DNA from: Kibdelosporangium philippinense
GTDB taxonomy: Bacteria; Actinomycetota; Actinomycetes; Mycobacteriales; Pseudonocardiaceae
Assembly: GCF_021390435.2 (NCBI RefSeq)
Contig: NZ_JAJVCN010000004.1
Span: forward strand, 414,501-478,500
Direction of reading: 5' to 3'
DNA: 64,000 nucleotides
The translations under genes and the position numbers were made by a program. Below, piece after piece: positions 8,352 to 16,631 of the stretch; positions within the stretch are counted from its first letter, which is position 1; each line of letters begins with the position of its first letter. The notes beneath the pieces are model-generated. The model was not told where the DNA came from and did not search any database. It worked only from the letters and a program-made list of their open reading frames with translations.

Positions 8352-10205
8352 GTGTACTTACGGCAGGTCGTTGTCCGCGGTTTTCGGGCGGCAGTGGACG
8401 AGGAGATCGTCTGCGAGTTTCCGGGGCGGTTCTCATTGTTGGTGGGCGCGAACAACGCGGGTAAGAGCACAGTGGCTGATGCTTTGTACCTCGCTCATCC
8501 ACACTGTTTTCCGCAGATTCCTCGGCCAACTGTCGCCACCCTCTCCGTAGACACATCGAGGCAGATCGATGTTGCGTACACCTTCAGCGCCGAGGCGAAT
8601 GACGAAGGGCCTGTCGGGCAGATGCTGCAGAACCTCGCCATGCCGGCGCCGACTTGGACCCGACAGCTTGAACGGAACCTCGGGAGGGTCCGCGCTAGAA
8701 CGGTGGGTACAGAGCCGGAAGCATTCGACGCGTTGCGGGTCATCTATCTCCCGGCCTACCGCAACCCGCTCGACGAACTGGCACGTCGGGAAGCGCAAGT
8801 CCTGATCGAGCTCTTCCGTGCAGAACAACAGGCGCGCCAGGGGCACCGAAATCTGGTCGACCTTCGTTCTCGTGCCCGCCGTTTGCTGGATGCGCTGATC
8901 AAGACCGGCCTAATCGCGGCTGTGGAACAGCGCGTTCGCGGACACCTCAGCGCACTGTCTTCGGGTGTCAGTCATCAGTTTGCGTTCGTTGGAGGCCAAG
9001 TTGTCGACGACGCGTATCTCGCTAGAGTATTGGAACTGCTTCTCGGCACCATTGACGACAGAGCTTTCGCGCAGAGGTTGGAAGTGTCTGGTCTAGGCTA
9101 CGTGAACCTATTGCACATCGCTGTCACACTTGCGGCCATCCCAGACTTGGCCAAGTCCGCAACGAATATCGGCGCCGACGACGATGAGTCGGTTGGATCT
9201 GACGAGAGTGACGACGTTGAAGCAGGTGCACCAACCGAGACCGAACGTGCTGTTCAGCGTGAAGCGGAGGCCGAGTCGAGAGAGGACGCGTTCTTCCCTG
9301 ATCGGTTTCATGTCACGGTCGTCATTGAAGAGCCCGAGGCCCATCTGCATCCCCAGCTACAGCATGGTCTGACCCGGTACCTTCGACACATCACAGCAGC
9401 ACGACCAGAACTCCAGACGATCATCAGCAGTCACGCGGGTGACATTATCTCTGCCTGCAAGCCCGAAGAACTTGTGGTACTGCGGCGGCAGCAAGACGGG
9501 CGACGAGTGTCCCGCGTGTTGGCGACCATGCCCATTCACGACAAGAAGCGCACACTTCGAATGGCGCGGTTACACCTTGACGCCACTCGTTCATCAGCAT
9601 TGTTCGCCGAACGCATGATCATCACAGAAGGAGTAACCGAAGGTGCGATCCTGCGACAGCTTGGACGTGCATGGGCAGGTACCGATGATCTCAAACGACG
9701 GTTCGTCGAGGCACTCACCATCACTGTCATGGGCTGCAAGCCAGGACGTTGGCCGGTTGATCTCTTGGCGGCTCCAGGGTACGAGATCGCCGGCCGGATT
9801 GCTGTGTTCACGGATACCGACAAGAGACCTCCCGAATCCTTCACCGAATCCAAATGGATCACTGCATGCGATCGCGCGACTGTGCAAGGCTTCTACAACT
9901 GGCCGACCCTCGAACCCGCCATCATGATCGGCAATGATCAGGCTGTGCGCGCGGCCCTGACACAGATTGGGGTAGATGTACCAGATCCGTTCAACGTGAC
10001 CACAATCGACGCGTTGTTCTCGACGACCGCTAGGCCACGCAAGGCGGAATTCGCGCTCGCGCTCGCCGACGAGCTGTTACGTCGTGAGGAGACAGGCGAG
10101 CCTGTCGTTGTGCCGGATCACGTGGCAACGATGTACGACTTTCTTTATGAAGGCGCTAACGAAAGCGAAGACGAGGATGCCGATCCGCTCGCCGCTGACC
10201 GCTGA
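8352..10205 (+). CDS. gajA: OLD-family ATPase/TOPRIM nuclease, Gabija GajA-like
   Basis: A 617-residue protein. I chose the GTG at 8352 because GGAGG lies 4 bases upstream (8343-8347) and YLRQVVVRGFRA fits the usual first strand of the family. Domains: an ABC/SMC-type ATPase with Walker A GANNAGKST (about 32-40) and signature/Walker B VVIEEPEAHLHPQ (about 323-335), then a C-terminal TOPRIM with IITEGVTEG (E~426) and VFTDTDK (D~488). Known GajA proteins have this order and about this size, and degrade or nick DNA under nucleotide control with GajB. The UvrD-like gene overlaps its 3' end. An internal acidic stretch at about 275-320 (DDDESVGSDESDD) is an insertion of unknown role. Confidence 0.85.
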   Translation: MYLRQVVVRGFRAAVDEEIVCEFPGRFSLLVGANNAGKSTVADALYLAHPHCFPQIPRPTVATLSVDTSRQIDVAYTFSAEANDEGPVGQMLQNLAMPAPTWTRQLERNLGRVRARTVGTEPEAFDALRVIYLPAYRNPLDELARREAQVLIELFRAEQQARQGHRNLVDLRSRARRLLDALIKTGLIAAVEQRVRGHLSALSSGVSHQFAFVGGQVVDDAYLARVLELLLGTIDDRAFAQRLEVSGLGYVNLLHIAVTLAAIPDLAKSATNIGADDDESVGSDESDDVEAGAPTETERAVQREAEAESREDAFFPDRFHVTVVIEEPEAHLHPQLQHGLTRYLRHITAARPELQTIISSHAGDIISACKPEELVVLRRQQDGRRVSRVLATMPIHDKKRTLRMARLHLDATRSSALFAERMIITEGVTEGAILRQLGRAWAGTDDLKRRFVEALTITVMGCKPGRWPVDLLAAPGYEIAGRIAVFTDTDKRPPESFTESKWITACDRATVQGFYNWPTLEPAIMIGNDQAVRAALTQIGVDVPDPFNVTTIDALFSTTARPRKAEFALALADELLRREETGEPVVVPDHVATMYDFLYEGANESEDEDADPLAADR

Positions 10206-11673
10206 GCAGCGGACGGCCGCGGAGACCATGGCCACCCGGACGTTCATCGTGGCTGCGCCAGGGTCGGGAAAGACCACCGTTGCTGCTGAGCGTTTCGGTG
10301 TGATTCGATACGACTCAACTTTAGACGCCCGCAGAATACTTGCTCTAAGCTTCACTCGATCGGCACGAGGCGAGCTCGCGGCCCGAATCCGTCGGCGGTG
10401 GGGAAGCCGTGCCTTGTCTTGGCCGCAACAAGCGCTCACAATCGACACACTGCATTGCGAAATACTGATGTTTCTTTTGCGGCGCAGGGTGATCTCGTGG
10501 ATGGGTGGTCATACTGAACTCACGGTGCTCGACACTTGGCGAGGTCAACAGGGCGCCCGGTTGATGTCACAGGGTATGGGATATCGGCGAATTGCCGTCC
10601 TGTGCGAGACGAGTGTGTATTCGGGCTCGCTGAAGGTCACGAGAGCCGATTACCACATAGGGACGAAAGGTGATTTTGAGAAGCACCTAGCGGCCGGACG
10701 ATGTACCCACGCAGAAGTCCGGCAGGTGATCGCTGCGGTCCTCGACCGAGCCGAACTCCGGGCTGAGGTGGCGAACTACCTAACTTCTACCACCAAGGCC
10801 ATCATCGTCGACGAGGTGTTCGATGCCAACGAACTTGACCTTGAACTCGTACGCTTGGCGGCATCCGCCGGAGTCAACACCACGCTGATCGGCGATCCCT
10901 GGCAAGCCCTGTATGACTTCCGCGGCGCGCGACCAGAGCTCGTGCCGCAACTCGTCGAGAACGAAGGCTTTGAGTCTTTCCCCGTTACAACATCCTTTCG
11001 ATTCAAGACCTCCGGCATGGTCGAGACCGCGGAGAAGGCTCGAGCTGGACAGTCCATCATGCTGGATGCCACCTCCGACCCGACCGAGTGCGATGTGGTC
11101 CTCTCTCACAAGTGGGACAATCTCTGGACAGGTCCAGCCTGCGTACTGCCTTTGTCCTTCGGACGTCTCGACAACCAAACTGACGCGGCGATCGCTCTCC
11201 TGTTGGACCGGCTGATACAGGGACACTTTGGACACTCGGCGATTTACGCCGACGAAGCAGCAGCCATACTGGGGCTCGACTTCGATGTGCTTCGCTCCAA
11301 TGGAGCTGTGATGGGATCGATCCTAGAAGTCCTTCGACCGGCTACTCCGCAAGCAGCCACAGCAGCCATCACAGCTTTGCGAGCAATCTTACGTGTACTA
11401 GGTAGTCCCAGCCGACTTCGCCGCTTACCCAAAGCAGGAGAAGCTGTGCAACAGGCGAGACTACTCGCGATAGCTCGGCGCATGGGCGAGTCGCACTTGG
11501 TTCCTGGAATGACGGTGCACCAATCGAAGGGACGCGAATGGCCTGTAGTCGGCGTACGACTCGGCAAGGCCGAATTGGCGCGGCTTGCCGCAGGTCTGGA
11601 GGAGCACCGCTTCGACGATCGAGTGTTGTACGTCGCGCTGACACGTGCCGAGAGGAAGGTTGTTCTCTGCTGA
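10177..11673 (+). CDS. gajB: UvrD/PcrA-like superfamily 1 helicase, Gabija GajB-like
   Basis: A 498-residue protein from the ATG at 10177 (GACGAGG just upstream), overlapping the gajA-like gene by 29 bp. An alternative ATG lies at 10147. Motifs in order: I AAPGSGKTT (26-34), Ia LALSFTRSA, II IIVDEVFDAN, III LIGDPWQALYDFRGARPE, V MTVHQSKGREWPVVGV, VI LYVALTRAERKV. Size and context match GajB, the helicase partner in Gabija anti-phage defence. In motif II the usual DExQ glutamine is Phe. No promoter of its own is visible; coupling with the upstream gene is likely. Confidence 0.85.
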   Translation: MPIRSPLTAEQRTAAETMATRTFIVAAPGSGKTTVAAERFGVIRYDSTLDARRILALSFTRSARGELAARIRRRWGSRALSWPQQALTIDTLHCEILMFLLRRRVISWMGGHTELTVLDTWRGQQGARLMSQGMGYRRIAVLCETSVYSGSLKVTRADYHIGTKGDFEKHLAAGRCTHAEVRQVIAAVLDRAELRAEVANYLTSTTKAIIVDEVFDANELDLELVRLAASAGVNTTLIGDPWQALYDFRGARPELVPQLVENEGFESFPVTTSFRFKTSGMVETAEKARAGQSIMLDATSDPTECDVVLSHKWDNLWTGPACVLPLSFGRLDNQTDAAIALLLDRLIQGHFGHSAIYADEAAAILGLDFDVLRSNGAVMGSILEVLRPATPQAATAAITALRAILRVLGSPSRLRRLPKAGEAVQQARLLAIARRMGESHLVPGMTVHQSKGREWPVVGVRLGKAELARLAAGLEEHRFDDRVLYVALTRAERKVVLC

Positions 11674-11894
11674 CTTGTGGTTGTCGGTTGGCCTTCCATT
11701 GCAGCATCAAGCGGCAAGCTGGGACCTGACCTTGTTCTCTGCTCTCCAGAGGCATGCATCGAAGCCCACTGGAGTTGGACCATCGGCATCTGCGGTCTGA
11801 CACGATCAATCCTTGAGCGAAGTCTCCTCGAAGCAGTCAGATTCGTCCGTGAACCTGCCGAGACAGCCAAGGGGATCAGCGCGGCCGCGATCAA

Positions 11895-12890
11895 CTATGG
11901 CTTCTGCTGAGGGAATGCGATTGCCAGCGCCTCCGCCACAGCGTCGGGTCGCAGGCCCATGTCCATGGCGTGGCGCATAATGCGGGTCGCGCGGTGAGCA
12001 GGGTTGGCTTGCCGGGCGACGTCAAGCGCGATTCCGGCGAGTGCTCCGTCGCCACGCAGGTAGGCGGTGACGGCGAGCAGGAAGGCTGATTCGGCTCGGT
12101 AGGGGGCGGGCAGTGCGCGTGTTAGGTCGACCCAAAGCTGCTCGATACGAGCATCCCGCCGGGTGACTTCCGGTTTGAGGCAGTGGTCTCTGACATGGAC
12201 GTGTGTCAGGGCGACGGCGAGGTCCACGATGCGATTGTCGTCCAAGTTGAGTGTCTCGTCGCTCGCTTGGGTGAGAGTGTCGTCGACAAGTTTGAGCGAG
12301 CTGGTCTCGTTGGGGCTGTGGCGCAGTGCGGCGGAGATTCGTTTGCTTCTGTGGCTCAGCAGGTTGGCGTCGCAGGGTTCCAGGGATGCGCGCATGTCCG
12401 CTTTGCTGTCGTACGTGATGGAGCCGGACATCGTGGAAGCTATGGCTATGGCGGAGGCCTTCGGGTCGGGGATCTGGCCGCTTCGTTCTGGGTTGGAGTA
12501 ACACGACCACCGTGCTCCCGCTGTGATGTCTGGGGCCCAGAGTGCGTCGTGGACGGTCACACTGTTGGCGTTGAAGGTTTCGGTGAGGGCGTTGACGAGA
12601 GCTCTGTGTGGTGGGGCGTGTTTGGCTGAGTCGTTGCAGATCACCAGGATCGTTGCGCTGGCAGCGTCTGATCCGGTGATGGGAATCTTGAGCTGTTCGG
12701 CGAGTGACTGGTACAGGTGTTCCGGTGGGATGTCGGACCGCAGGCACAGAGCGATGTTCTGTTGTGGTTTTTTGGTGTGTGTGGTGACGACGAGGGAGTT
12801 CTCGGGGCGGTAGCCGAGCATGTACGGGACTGCGGCGATGAAGTCGCCCTCGTCGTGGAGGTGTATGCGGGGGCGTGGTTGATGTGACAT
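11895..12890 (-). CDS. DUF4192-family protein
   Basis: A 331-residue protein beginning MSHQPRPRIHLHDEGDFIAA, then VPYMLGYRPENSLVV. That is the characteristic N-terminus of actinobacterial DUF4192 proteins (L-G-Y/F-x-P-x-x-S-L-V-V). The function of the family is not established. The C-terminal third (ARQANPAHRATRIMRHAMD) is helical and fits the family's usual tail. It is downstream of, and on the same strand as, the tyrosine integrase with 86 bp between, so it may be element cargo. No clear Shine-Dalgarno sequence precedes the ATG. The 220 bp separating it from the helicase gene show nothing convincing. Confidence 0.8.
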   Translation of the reverse strand: MSHQPRPRIHLHDEGDFIAAVPYMLGYRPENSLVVTTHTKKPQQNIALCLRSDIPPEHLYQSLAEQLKIPITGSDAASATILVICNDSAKHAPPHRALVNALTETFNANSVTVHDALWAPDITAGARWSCYSNPERSGQIPDPKASAIAIASTMSGSITYDSKADMRASLEPCDANLLSHRSKRISAALRHSPNETSSLKLVDDTLTQASDETLNLDDNRIVDLAVALTHVHVRDHCLKPEVTRRDARIEQLWVDLTRALPAPYRAESAFLLAVTAYLRGDGALAGIALDVARQANPAHRATRIMRHAMDMGLRPDAVAEALAIAFPQQKP

Positions 12891-12976
12891 GGCGGTGTCC
12901 GCTTCGCGTGGTTGTTTGTTGAGTCGAGGTGAGATCGGGTCGAACGTGACGTCGTTGCCCCGTTAGATTTGGGGTT

Positions 12977-14200
12977 TCAGGCTGCGGTGAGGGTCAAGGA
13001 AGGAAGGAGTTCGAGCATGTTCGGGCGGTGTGTTGTGTCTGGCGTGTTGGCAGTGTCGAGCATGGTGGCGACTGCGTTGGCCCAGCGGGTTTCGAGTGCG
13101 TTGAGAAGGCGGACTTCGACTTCGGGGGCGATGTGTGAGTAGATGCGTTTGACTTCGTCTTGGATGATGTGGCCGAGTCGGAGGGCTTGGGCTACTTCGG
13201 GGATGGCGTCGGCGATGAGCCAGGTTTTGTGGCTGTGCCGTAGTTGGTGGAAGGTCAGGCCGGGGACGACTGGGTGGACCCAGATGGGTGGGCGTTTGCG
13301 GTTGAGGTTGCCGTCGGCGGCGGGTCGCATCGCGCGGCGGGCGAAGTTGGATCGGCGGAGGAGTTGGCCGTCGGTGGTGACGAATACGTGTGGGTGGTCG
13401 TGGCTGTCGAGAAGCCACTGCAGTAGCCGGATGAGGAATGACGGCAGTGTGATGGTGCGGATCGACTCGGCGGTTTTGGGCGGTCCGAGGTAGAGCGAGC
13501 TGCCGACTTCGTGCAACGCGCCGATGTCGGGATCGATGACGATGCGGCCGTCGTCGAGGTGGGTGTTGATGCGCTGCAGCCCTGTGAGTTCTCCCCAGCG
13601 GGCGCCGGTCCATGCGGCGGTGATGATGAGGATCGCGGCGCGGATTCCGACGAGTCCTGCTGCTTGTAGTGCGATCCGGAGGACTTGCTCGGGGGTGGCC
13701 CACAGTGCCTCTTTGCGTTTGGCGTGCTGTCGCTTACCTCGGCGCTGGGGCTTGATGGGGTTGGCGGCGATAAGTTGTTCGTCGGCCGCGTCCGCCAGCA
13801 TCATCGAAAGAATCTTGACGATCGTCTTTATGGTCGATTCCGCATAGCCTTGGGTGCGTAGTTTCTTCTTCCAGCTGCGGACCCCGATCCCGGTGATGCT
13901 GTCGAGACAGGTGGTGCCCCATCGGGGAATGATGTGGTTGCGGATCAGGCTGTCATATTGTGCCTCGGTGGAGCGGGCGACGTCGATGCTGTCGAACCAG
14001 GGTGTGGTGAATTCGCCGAGCAGCAGCTTTCCTGCGCTGGGGTCGAGGAAGGTGCCTCGCCGTCGGTCCGCGTCGATCTCGTCGGCCTTGTCCTGTGCGG
14101 TCGTCTTGGATGTGAAGCCTGGGATCGACCCGATCGTGCCGTCGTCTTTGGTGTAGCGGACGCGCCACGAGTTTTTGCCGATTTGCTCTACGAAAGCCAT
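12977..14200 (-). CDS. int: Tyrosine integrase of an integrated conjugative element
   Basis: A 407-residue site-specific recombinase expected to join and release the element at its attachment site. I chose the ATG at 14200 (MAFVEQIGKNSWRVRY), which has AAGGA at suitable spacing; the frame is also open to 14236. An arm-binding N-terminal domain is followed by a SAM-like core-binding domain (TEAQYDSLIRNHIIPRWG) and a catalytic domain with R in WTGARWGELTGL, HQLRHSH, LGHIIQDEV and Tyr in VKRIYSHIAPE. All of the R-H-R-H-Y set can be seen. An excisionase-like gene lies 108 bp upstream. No tRNA target was seen beside it, so the attachment site is unknown. Confidence 0.9.
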   Translation of the reverse strand: MAFVEQIGKNSWRVRYTKDDGTIGSIPGFTSKTTAQDKADEIDADRRRGTFLDPSAGKLLLGEFTTPWFDSIDVARSTEAQYDSLIRNHIIPRWGTTCLDSITGIGVRSWKKKLRTQGYAESTIKTIVKILSMMLADAADEQLIAANPIKPQRRGKRQHAKRKEALWATPEQVLRIALQAAGLVGIRAAILIITAAWTGARWGELTGLQRINTHLDDGRIVIDPDIGALHEVGSSLYLGPPKTAESIRTITLPSFLIRLLQWLLDSHDHPHVFVTTDGQLLRRSNFARRAMRPAADGNLNRKRPPIWVHPVVPGLTFHQLRHSHKTWLIADAIPEVAQALRLGHIIQDEVKRIYSHIAPEVEVRLLNALETRWANAVATMLDTANTPDTTHRPNMLELLPSLTLTAA

Positions 14201-14307
14201 GTTGTTCCTTGGCGCGGTGGTTGTTTTGACGAACACATGGACGCTCCGTGTGCGTCAAAAATCAAGCGGTTCGTGCGAAGATGTTTTGGTGTGTCGAAGG
14301 TGTGCGG

Positions 14308-14595
14308 TCATCTTTGGTTTCGTTTTGCCGCGCTGATGTCTGTGATGGTGAGCAAGTCGGTTCGGGTGAACCGGAGATGTTTGCCGATGTACCTGCATGG
14401 GATCGCGCGGGCTGCCGCTTTGCGGCGAAGCCAGGAGGCGGGCACCTGCAACAGAGCAGCCGCTTGATCGGCGGTGTAGACCAAGGGCTCGTCGCTGTCC
14501 GGTTGGTGATGGCGCGGCTGTTCTTGCTCGGCTGGCGCCGGCTGAGGGCTGGGGCGAATGATGCCTCGTGACCGGCGCTGAGGAGTTGAAGTCAT
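14308..14595 (-). CDS. xis: Excisionase-like small DNA-binding protein
   Basis: A 95-residue protein with a disordered N-terminus and a C-terminal winged helix of the MerR/excisionase (HTH_17) kind: YTADQAAALLQVPASWLRRK followed by AIPCRYIGKHLRFTRTDL. Its ATG overlaps the stop of the broken cytosine methylase (ATGA, 14592-14595), placing it last in the methylase operon and just ahead of the integrase. Such proteins bend DNA to direct excision by the integrase; that role is inferred from family and position. Confidence 0.8.
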   Translation of the reverse strand: MTSTPQRRSRGIIRPSPQPAPAEQEQPRHHQPDSDEPLVYTADQAAALLQVPASWLRRKAAARAIPCRYIGKHLRFTRTDLLTITDISAAKRNQR

Positions 14596-15714
14596 GCTGC
14601 ATCGACCACCTGCCGGACGTCGTTAATGGTGAGTGCCGCGAGGTCGTCCAAGAGCAGTGAGATGGCGTAGGCAGCTTGTTGTGGCACAACCCCGTTGCCC
14701 AGTGCGCGGAGTTGGGCGGTACGCGGCAATGGCAGGGACGTGACCCATCCCGAGGGGAGGCCCATGAGGTGTTCGACGAATGCGGGGGCCAGCACTGGGC
14801 GCCCGTGTTGTCCTGGCTGTGTTGGTCGCGGTGTCGGTCGGCCGAGTCGCCGTTCCCAGCGATTGACTGCTGCTGCGTATACGCCCCAGTCGATGAGGCT
14901 GGCAGACGTTCGGCTGCGGTCTATTTTGGACGTGGTGTTGTTCGGTGAGGACACAGTCGGATGACTGCGGATGGCAGCATCAAGTCGCCTTTGGAGCCAC
15001 GTTGGGCGGGACATCCTTTGGTGCCGTCGGTCGCTCGGGGCGTTGGCAGCAGGCGCAGTTGCTCCAGCAGAGATGGGCCACTGCTCCAGCAGAGATGGGC
15101 CACCCTGACGACTCAGCGCGCTGATGCCGTTGGAGCTTCCGTCGTGCGCGGTCGGTGTGGGGAGCATCTTGGTCCCATACATGTCGTGGCCACGCGAGCA
15201 GGAACACTCGTTGTCGCTCGTGTGCGGCACCGACTTCGGCGGCGCCGAGGCTACGCCAGAGCGCGTCGTACCCTGTTTCGGCCAGGTCGCCGAGTACACG
15301 GTGGAGGCCTCCGTTGCGCCAGCGAAGCGCGGCGACGTTCTCCACGATGAGCAGCGCGGGTCGTAGTACGCGAACGCCCGCCATGATGTTGGTCCACAGG
15401 CCACTGCGTTCGCCTTTCTCGATGCCGACGCGGCGTCCGGCGGCGGAGATGTCCTGACAAGGGAAGCCCGCGGTGAGGACGTCGATCGGCTCTACCGCAG
15501 CCCATTGGATGGCACGGATGTCACCGAGATTGGGTACGCCCGGCATCCGCGCGGTGATGATCTTCGCGACGTGTGGATCGGTGTCGGCGCACCAAGCGAT
15601 TCGCCCGCCGCCGAGCGCGGTGAGCACGCCAATGTCGAGGCCGCCATAGCCCGTGCACAGCGATCCGAGTATCGGTCCAGGGCTCGTGGTGATGAAAAGC
15701 GAGTTGGAGTTCAT
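14592..15714 (-). pseudogene. C5-cytosine DNA methyltransferase, frameshifted
   Basis: The first ~175 codons are intact and typical of the family: GSLCTGYGGLDIGV (SAM site), TAGFPCQDISAAGRR with the catalytic Cys, LLIVENVAAL and AHERQRVFLLAW. After that the coding frame moves three times: near 15180 into MLPTPTAHDG, at 15060-15103 where a 22-bp tandem duplication shifts the frame from GGPSLLEQ into the frame reading LRLLPTPRATDGTKG, and near 14945 back to SASLIDWGVYAAAVNRWE. The closing motif RALGNGVVPQQAAYAI is intact. At least three independent shifts point to a pseudogene, although sequencing error cannot be ruled out without reads. Its start and stop both overlap neighbours (ATGA). Confidence 0.85.
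15060..15103. repeat. 22-bp perfect tandem duplication inside the cytosine methylase
   Basis: Two identical 22-base units (15060-15081 and 15082-15103, each beginning TGCTCCAGCAGAGATGGGCC) lie head to tail. Twenty-two is not a multiple of three. Deleting one unit restores reading from GGPSLLEQ into LRLLPTPRATDG. Confidence 0.95.
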
Positions 15715-16631
15715 GCCGCTTGGCTTTCAGAAGCGTGGCGTACTTCGCCCGACTCGGCCGGGCGTTGAAGTGGTGTACGAAAGACAAGGACGTCTTCGTG
15801 CGCGATCAAATGCAGAGGCAATCCGGCGTCGCGCTGTTTGCGGAGGAAGTCGCGTTGGAAGAAGCTTCCGCGTGCGACGAGGTCGTGTTCGGCTGCCCTG
15901 GCGAGTAGGGCGACGCAACGCTCGACCGGGATCAGGCCGGCGTCGCGGCCGCAATCGAGGATCTGGGCGGGCAGGTCGATGAGTTCGGCATGCTCGCGCC
16001 AAGGACGGATCGTGATGACGATGTGCCCGCCTGGCCGGAGGAACACGGTGGCGTTGGTCAGGACGCGAGTGAACCCGGCGAGGAGTCGGTGGTGGCCGAT
16101 GTTGGCGAGGTTTCCGCGGTCGAGGGTGTTGCCGTAGAGGTGGTAGTACTTCTGGATTCCCTCGCCGGGCGCTACGGCGACTCGTCCGTGGGTGGATGGC
16201 CCGTACGGGGGTGAGGTGACGACGAGCGCGGCCTGCCCGATGTACTCCGGCGGCAGCAGCGCTGTGAGTTGGCGGGCGTCACCGCGGAATACCCGTGCGT
16301 TGTGGTTGATGCCGTGCTCGGTAGCGAGTTGAAGGTTGGCGTGAGTGACGTTGGCCCAGTGTGGTTCGTACTCCACGCCAACAGCGCGGCGTCCGAGGTG
16401 GACTGCTTCGACGAGGGTGGTGCCGATGCCGCACATCGGGTCCAGAACCAACTCGCCGGGGTGCGTGTAGTGGCTGATGGCGTAGGCCGCGACAGCTGGA
16501 AGCATCTTGGCGGGGTGTGGGGTCGACTCGGGTACGTAGCGGCCTTTGCGTTGCGTCGTTGGCGCGGTTTGCGCTGTGGTCCACACCGACAGTGCGGGGA
16601 CCGGCGTTATGGATGCGGGTGTTGTCCTCAT
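15711..16631 (-). CDS. DNA methyltransferase, TSPPY class (N4-cytosine or N6-adenine)
   Basis: A 306-residue protein. LDPMCGIGTTLVEAVHLGR is the SAM-binding motif I, followed by AVGVEYEP (motif II). ALVVTSPPYGPSTHG is the catalytic motif IV. The SPPY signature favours amino-methylation, most often N4-cytosine, but N6-adenine cannot be excluded. The order I then IV fits the gamma/zeta-like layout. It ends HLIAHEDVLVFRTP, as does its neighbour. It overlaps the genes on both sides by ATGA (15711-15714 and 16628-16631), so it is the middle cistron of a tightly coupled operon. No restriction enzyme is present, so it may protect the element's DNA. Confidence 0.85.
   Translation of the reverse strand: MRTTPASITPVPALSVWTTAQTAPTTQRKGRYVPESTPHPAKMLPAVAAYAISHYTHPGELVLDPMCGIGTTLVEAVHLGRRAVGVEYEPHWANVTHANLQLATEHGINHNARVFRGDARQLTALLPPEYIGQAALVVTSPPYGPSTHGRVAVAPGEGIQKYYHLYGNTLDRGNLANIGHHRLLAGFTRVLTNATVFLRPGGHIVITIRPWREHAELIDLPAQILDCGRDAGLIPVERCVALLARAAEHDLVARGSFFQRDFLRKQRDAGLPLHLIAHEDVLVFRTPLQRPAESGEVRHASESQAA

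Noticed and set aside
11677..11910. A 77-codon frame right after the helicase gene (GTG start)
   Set aside because: It starts 4 bp after the stop and could be a small cistron, but it overlaps the DUF4192 end. It has no ribosome site or recognisable pattern, so it was left out of the features.
12891..12976. A tRNA or attachment site next to the integrase
   Set aside because: Neither cloverleaf pairing nor a T-arm-like sequence was found, and no copy of the local sequence was noticed elsewhere in the window.
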